Positions 58,665 to 64,000 of a stretch of DNA of 64,000 nt are shown in pieces. Made by a program: the position numbers and the translations under genes. The DNA is from Reticulitermes speratus (Eukaryota; Arthropoda; Insecta; Blattodea; Rhinotermitidae), in NCBI GenBank assembly GCA_021186555.1, contig JAJKFL010000006.1, forward strand, positions 1,150,501-1,214,500, written 5' to 3'. The notes beneath the pieces were generated by a model. The model searched no databases. It was not told where the DNA came from and saw nothing but the letters and a program-made list of their open reading frames with translations. Within the stretch, counting starts at the first letter, position 1. Each line of letters starts with the position of its first letter.

Positions 58665-60495
58665 AGGTCTCGGACATTAGCATTAAGCTTAAATGTACTT
58701 AAAGACTCAGTTCGTACCGCGCAGTAAGCACACTCCGTCTCAGTTATACAAACCAGTCAGTTAATGTTGTACAGTGAAATAATCGCTGTTTGTTCTGAGA
58801 TCCACACAAAACACATAAATACAGTCCGTACCGCGCAGTAAACACACTCCGTCTCAGTTATACAAACCAGTCAGTTAATGTTGTACAGTGAAATAATCGC
58901 TGTTTGTTCTGAGATCCACACAAAACACATAAATACAGTCCATACCGCGCAGTAAACACACTCCGTCTCAGTTATACAAACCAGTCAGTTAATGCTGTAC
59001 AGTGAAATAATCGCTGTTTGTTCTGAGATCCACACAAAACACATAAATACAGTCCGTACCGCGCAGTAAACACACTCCGTCTCAGTTATACAAACCAGTC
59101 AGTTAATGCTGTACAGTGAAATAATCGCTGTTTGTTCTGAGATCCACACAAAACACATAAATACAGTCCGTACCGCGCAGTAAACACACTCCGTCTCAGT
59201 TATACAAACCAGTCAGTTAATGCTGTACAGTGAAATAATCGCTGTTTGTTCTGAGATCCACACAAAACACATAAATACAGTCCGTACCGCGCAGTAAACA
59301 CACTCCGTCTCAGTTATACAAACCAGTCAGTTAATGCTGTACAGTGAAATAATCGCTGTTTGTTCTGAGATCCACACAAAACACATAAATACAGTCCGTA
59401 CCGCGCAGTAAACACACTCCGTCTCAGTTATACAAACCAGTCAGTTAATGCTGTACAGTGAAATAATCGCTGTTTGTTCTGAGATCCACACAAAACACAT
59501 AAATACAGTCCGTACCGCGCAGTAAACACACTCCGTCTCAGTTATACAAACCAGTCAGTTAATGCTGTACAGTGAAATAATCGCTGTTTGTTCTGAGATC
59601 CACACAAAACACATAAATACAGTCCGTACCGCGCAGTAAACACACTCCGTCTCAGTTATACAAACCAGTCAGTTAATGCTGTACAGTGAAATAATCGCTG
59701 TTTGTTCTGAGATCCACACAAAACACATAAATACAGTCCGTACCGCGCAGTAAACACACTCCGTCTCAGTTATACAAACCAGTCAGTTAATGCTGTACAG
59801 TGAAATAATCGCTGTTTGTTCTGAGATCCACACAAAACACATAAATACAGTCCGTACCGCGCAGTAAACACACTCCGTCTCAGTTATACAAACCAGTCAG
59901 TTAATGCTGTACAGTGAAATAATCGCTGTTTGTTCTGAGATCCACACAAAACACATAAATACAGTCCGTACCGCGCAGTAAACACACTCCGTCTCAGTTA
60001 TACAAACCAGTCAGTTAATGCTGTACAGTGAAATAATCGCTGTTTGTTCTGAGATCCACACAAAACACATAAATACAGTCCGTACCGCGCAGTAAACACA
60101 CTCCGTCTCAGTTATACAAACCAGTCAGTTAATGCTGTACAGTGAAATAATCGCTGTTTGTTCTGAGATCCACACAAAACACATAAATACAGTCCGTACC
60201 GCGCAGTAAACACACTCCGTCTCAGTTATACAAACCAGTCAGTTAATGTTGTACAGTGAAATAATCGCTGTTTGTTCTGAGATCCACACAAAACACATAA
60301 ATACAGTCCGTACCGCGCAGTAAACACAATCCGTCTCAGTTATACAAACCAGTCAGTTAATGCTGTACAGTGAAATAATCGCTGTTTGTTCTGAGATCGA
60401 CACAAAACACATAAATACAGTGGGTGGGCAGAACGTAGAATTTGTGAATGTTAAACATGGTGGTACATATAGTAACCACTGGGCTTTAGGGTTAA
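58665..60495 (+). mobile_element. piggyBac-like non-autonomous element with 114-bp internal array (A6, 15 units)
   Basis: A left arm related to A4 (TTAAATGTACTTAAAGAC, CAGTTCGTACCGC) leads into 15 units of 114 bp (58708-60425). The right arm GTGGGCAGAACGTAG, GGTGGTACATATAGTAACC, ACTGGGCTTTAGGG ends in TTAA (60492-60495), the cleanest right end in the window. Units 1-2 and 14 have TTAATGTTG and the others TTAATGCTG. The left TTAA is not identifiable. Confidence 0.75.
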
Positions 60496-60812
60496 TTACG
60501 GCTACGCGGCCGGTCCGATAAGCTTCACGCACTACATACATCAAGAGCAGACAGATGGCGGCCGACAGCCTTCCCAGAACTGTCCTCCCCACGGCGTCAT
60601 CAATACAGACGCACTGCTAACAGGCGGAAGGCTGAAGCTCACAAGTAAGTTTCCACACAGCAAAAAACACATTCCTTTTGTATTATGAAGACCAATCAGT
60701 TAACACTATTTTATTTAATTCTCGGCATAATACGAAACGCAACAATACACTCAGCAGGCAACAATGATAACTTGTTTAGCGTTCCTACAGAGTTACCAGT
60801 AAGCACCTCGAA
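60496..60812. other. Single-copy spacer
   Basis: No gene. GACCAATCAGTTAACAC (60690-60706) distantly resembles part of the 114-bp unit. Confidence 0.35.
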
Positions 60813-61045
60813 AGTTCACCACTGTTTTAACAACAGCCCATAACGTCCCTCTATCCCGAGCCAGTTTAATCCAGTCCATGCCCACCCATTCATTTTCTTT
60901 AAGAATTACGTTCATATTACTTCCATCTACGCCTAGGTCTTGTATGTAGTCCTTTCCTTCAGGCTTCCCTACCAAAACCCCGTATACATTTCTCCCCCGT
61001 ACGTGCCACATGCCCGACCCATTTCAAGCCCCTCTTTATACGTTC
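60813..61045 (-). pseudogene. Non-LTR retrotransposon 3' fragment (second LINE type), frameshifted
   Basis: Read on the minus strand: IKRGLKWVGHVARTGEKC, then after a frameshift near 61000 NVYGVLVGKPEGKD, MNVILKENEWVGMDWIKLA and RDRGTLWAVVKTVVNFR. From memory, the series GHVARM-GKPEGK-W-DWI-LA-DR-W-A-V-TVMNLR is the C-terminal end of ORFs in a widespread insect LINE group. The GRPRRRW segment is replaced, so this is an aged copy. It is unrelated to the LINE remnants at 156 and 27953. Confidence 0.75.
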
Positions 61046-61598
61046 AATGCTTAACGAATGTGCCCACGCAGTTACACGCTCAGTCACACCTAACCTCAAT
61101 GACGGCTTGTACACTGTGCTATATGTCTCAGATAAGCTTCTTGCCCGGATCGAGGCTCCGGGCAGAATCGAAACGGAAGCATTCACCACGGAACTGAATT
61201 CTGATAAGTTACGACACGTCAACACTCGCTTGCAATTCTAAGAAATTTCAGATGGGACATTTTAGCAAGAGAGATCGATATATATCGCCGCGTGGAGCTG
61301 GTCGATAAGCAAACTTCGCTCCGACTTGCCTCGTATCTCGAATATCCAGCAGGCAGTCGGCTACAGTGCGTGATTTATGGGAGCGGAAACAGGCAGAGGA
61401 TGGCCATTTGAGAATAGCTTGCAGCTCACACAGGGCGGACCGCAAACAGCACGCCGTACGTTCATTTAAATAACAATTAAAAACTGAGTCCCTACATTAC
61501 AGAAGACACAGTGCATCTGCATTACCAATACTAACCGGCCGATGCTGTTTAACGAAACAATCCCTATTTTTGATTTCAGGCTTCCGCCGCGATGTTGA
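61046..61598. other. Single-copy spacer
   Basis: No gene. GCCGATGCTGTTTAACG (61537-61553) faintly recalls the 114-bp unit. CAGGCTTCCGCCGCGATG (61577-61594) is the complement of sequence next to the right arm at 45.7 kb and probably belongs to the following MITE. Confidence 0.4.
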
Positions 61599-61722
61599 TG
61601 AAATTTGTGGTATTCTGGGTTATTACACGGCGTCGTGTGGTAATTGTTCACCGACGTTTCGGGACAACGTATCGGTCCCATCCTCACGACGCCGTGTAAT
61701 AACCCAGAAGACCACAGATTTC
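61599..61722. mobile_element. Short internally deleted foldback MITE of the 45.2-kb family
   Basis: The left arm (AAATTTGTGGTATTCTGGG, TTATTACACGGCGTCGTG) and right arm (GACGCCGTGTAATAACCC, AGAAGACCACAGATTT) face each other across only about 50 bp with ACCGACGTTTCGGGACAACG. It lacks the 400-bp interior seen at 45188. It probably begins slightly earlier, at 61577. Confidence 0.85.
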
Positions 61723-61755
61723 AATCGCTATTTATTGCGATAATTATACGAAACA

Positions 61756-62050
61756 TATAAAAGCACTGCGCTACAACCCGGAAGGTCGCGGGTTCGATTC
61801 CCGATGGTGTCACTGGAATTTTTCATTGACATAATCCTTTCGGTCGCACTATGGCCCTGGAGTCGACTCAGCCTCTAACAGAAATGAGTACCAGGAGTAT
61901 TTCCTGGGAGGTAAAGGCGGCCGGTGAGTAGGGCTGACCTTACCACATTCATGTGCCGATTGTCTATAAATCTGTGAGCCTCAACCTGCTGGAACTCTAA
62001 AGGCCTGTCCAGGCCTGTAATGGGATTGCTTTGCCTATATAAAAGCACTG
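61756..62050 (+). mobile_element. SINE family 1 (5'-truncated copy with target-site duplication)
   Basis: The body matches 10416-10676: GCTACAACCCGGAAGGTCGC, B-box GGGTTCGATTCCCG (61789-61802), CTTTCGGTCGCACTATGG. The A-box end is missing. ATATAAAAGCACTG occurs at 61756-61769 and 62037-62050. Its last bases GCACTG overlap SINE sequence, so 5' joining used microhomology. Confidence 0.88.
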
Positions 62051-62308
62051 TGAGTACAATAAAGAGCAGCTGAACTTCAAAGCAGGTAGTACATATACTG
62101 TTGGTGACTCACGAGCACGACTCTGATCTTGACAGCAGGGGATACACAGTACGTCCCAAACAACACGAACGGGACTGCGTTTACTTAGCGGTACGAACTG
62201 TTAGATTCGCAGGGACAGCACCTGCCTGCACAGCATTCTGACAGACTTCTGCGGTCTGAGCTTACGGTGGCCGCAAATGATCATTGATAGCTTAAAATAA
62301 ACATCCAT
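62051..62308. other. Short single-copy spacer
   Basis: Nothing recognised between the SINE and the foldback MITE. Confidence 0.4.
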
Positions 62309-62530
62309 GTGAGGGTTGCGGTCTGCTGGGGTGTGGTGCTGTGTTGTCGGGCGAGTGGTTACAGACGTTTCGAAGGAACGTGTTGCCTTCCTCTTCGACA
62401 ATTAAGCAGTCCAAGAATTATTCTTCCTCCACTTGTACCTTGAGGGTGAAAGCACTAGGTTCCTTCGAAACGTCGGTAACCACTCGCCCGACAACACAGC
62501 ATCACACCCAGAAGACCGGAATCCTCACCT
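62309..62530. mobile_element. Foldback MITE with about 70-bp arms
   Basis: The left arm 62309-62379 (GTGGTGCTGTGTTGTCGGG, CGAGTGGTTACAGACG, TTTCGAAGGAAC) pairs with the right arm 62458-62530 (GTTCCTTCGAAACGTCGG, TAACCACTCGCCCGAC, AACACAGCATCACACCC). The loop is about 78 bp. It shares the GAAACGTCGG core with the 57.6-kb element. The hairpin is nearly perfect, suggesting a young insertion. Confidence 0.88.
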
Positions 62531-63261
62531 ACACAGCTGCAGAAACCCCAAAACTAGCACCCTGGCCGGCACGCCAGCTACGACGGCGCGCGCTCTACAG
62601 ATCAGGCAGTAGAGGTTCCGCCCAGTGGCAGCGTCTGCATTGCAGTAAATCGTGACGTCACTTCCGCTGTAGTAGCAGTCTGTCACGTGATTAACCTGGA
62701 GCTACGTCACGACCGGCGGTGCACTATACTTGCGATGCAAAGCGCGTTGCTTCAGTCTCCGTCCGGGTCAATACACTTTACAACTCGGATGGAAACCTGA
62801 CCTTACAGGACGCTTCTACCGTGAAGACGGACGTACGTAAGACCGCAGGGCGTCACATTCCGCCACACAGCACCTCGGTTTACGTTTATGAGTCGCCGTA
62901 TTTCGGGCAGAGATGATGATGATGTTGATGACACAGATCAGTGCACCGACACGGAAACGAACCTTTCGCTACATAAGACATCTTGGGTAAACGCGGCGCA
63001 AGCTACCACGAAGGTCAACCTTACATTCTGTCCCCATCATTGAGTCTCAGATACACCCGACACGAAACACGCCGTGTTTCCGCTTCCGCATCCTGATGAC
63101 GTCACTGCACGGAGGTGTGGCTGAAGACGCGACTCTTTCGGGCAATCGGCTGCATGCGTTTCGATTGTACACAGAGCCTCTATCTTCAGGGCTTGGAGAG
63201 ATAGAAGAAGAATGACAGGGCAGGGTCGGAAGAGGAAAGGTATCGGTATAATGCGACCGGT
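62531..63261. other. Single-copy region, nothing recognised
   Basis: TGACGTCA sites near 62652 and 63097; ORFs under 90 codons without domains. A GATGATGATGTTGATG stretch lies near 62914. Confidence 0.35.
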
Positions 63262-63351
63262 TAATACACTCACATAATACACTCACATAATACACTCACA
63301 TAATACTCACATAATACACTCACATAATACACTCACATAATACACTCACAC
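63262..63351. repeat. Minisatellite, 13-bp unit, about 7 copies
   Basis: Tandem TAATACACTCACA with one unit shortened to TAATACTCACA. Confidence 0.95.
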
Positions 63352-64000
63352 CTATGTTACATTCTGACACAATTCTGCTAAGGCGGTACGATTTCAATTA
63401 AATTCTATGCGCCGCTTACAGACCGTTTTTGATGACACAATAACAAGCAGAGATTGTGGCCTCATCGATCACCGAACTTGGATCCATATGGTAGTTATTG
63501 TGTGGCATGTTAAACATAACGAGCACCGCAATAATGCTGGCACTGAACGCGAACTGACAGACAGCACTCAGCAGTTTCACAAACAGAACCTCTACGTGCA
63601 CGAAACAACGTGTTTGTTAGGCGCGTCCACGGGCCAAAAGGAGCCACTTCCACTATATTCTTTAAATTAGTTCAGGGAAAAAAATAATATTACTTGCAAG
63701 ACGCTGAAATGAAAAGCGTGGACCCCGACTAGCTACAAATTGGAAAAGCGGCGGCAAATGACAAACGATCTGGCAGGTATAACAGTGATTAACGGACCGC
63801 AGCTGCAGAGTTCGGTATCGAACACACGGACTTTAGGAAGAAAAATGTGTCTTATTATCAACTGGCACAAAAAAAGTCTGATTTTCGTTTACAAGAGGCG
63901 TCTCAAGAGAACGTCTGTCCCTCGTACACGTTCTGCAGATTCATTAGTTACTGTACAAAGGTTAGCTCAGTTTCACGAACATATATCACGTCATTTCAGC
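63352..64000. other. Single-copy region to window edge
   Basis: An 87-codon plus ORF (63407-63670) starts MRRLQTVFDDTITSRDCG; no family recognised and no supporting signal. Nothing else seen. Confidence 0.3.

Overview
The window looks like intergenic or heterochromatin-like DNA from an arthropod, probably an insect. The reasons are the tRNA-derived SINEs, fragments of two kinds of non-LTR retrotransposon, piggyBac-like TTAA elements, foldback MITEs and very abundant minisatellites. The LINE tails and MITE arms resemble repeats I remember from cockroach and termite genomes (Blattodea). That is recollection, not a search result, so the order-level call is weak. I found no convincing host protein gene, rRNA gene, functional tRNA gene or CRISPR array. 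Almost all long open frames lie in tandem arrays whose units lack stop codons, often on both strands.

About half of the 64 kb is tandem repeat. I count roughly 28 separate arrays with units of 13 to 75 bp, nearly all with unrelated units, plus six blocks of one 114-bp unit. The largest is a 40-bp array of about 5.6 kb (4791-10384). Next are the 72/75-bp array (18753-21913), the 35-bp array (36098-38133), the 38-bp array (53132-54651), the 28-bp arrays (41237-42650 and 50599-52073) and the 29-bp array (16671-17836). Between 48.5 and 56.7 kb seven different arrays and one short duplication stand almost end to end.

The 114-bp blocks share conserved outer ends. These include TTAA, CCC-type termini and a shared subterminal GGTACATATAGT region. 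They are best read as six insertions of one piggyBac-like non-autonomous element carrying an internal tandem array of 5, 6, 17, 7, 7 and 15 units (at 2.0, 15.4, 25.3, 43.8, 47.2 and 58.7 kb). Diverged single pieces of the same family occur at 18.3 and 21.9 kb and perhaps elsewhere.

Other mobile DNA: LINE 3' fragments at 0.16-0.40 kb (+), 27.95-28.56 kb (+, interrupted by a SINE with a target-site duplication) and 60.8-61.04 kb (-, frameshifted). There are three SINE families with B-box motifs: SINE-1 at 10.4 and 61.8 kb, SINE-2 at 10.7, 28.2, 43.1 and 46.1 kb, and SINE-3 at 13.2 and 48.4 kb. Foldback MITEs with 38-70 bp arms lie at 34.0, 45.2, 57.6, 61.6 and 62.3 kb, with a one-armed relative at 40.1 kb. 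Several of these share a hairpin-plus-CGAAAC motif. The first array (431-1070) appears to have grown from the tail of the LINE fragment next to it.

The remaining single-copy stretches hold only short ORFs without recognisable domains. A cluster of CRE-like TGACGTCA sites upstream of a TATA-like box (11.93-12.16 kb) is the most promoter-like place, with low confidence. No set of genes works together here. The interest lies in how transposons and tandem arrays generate one another.
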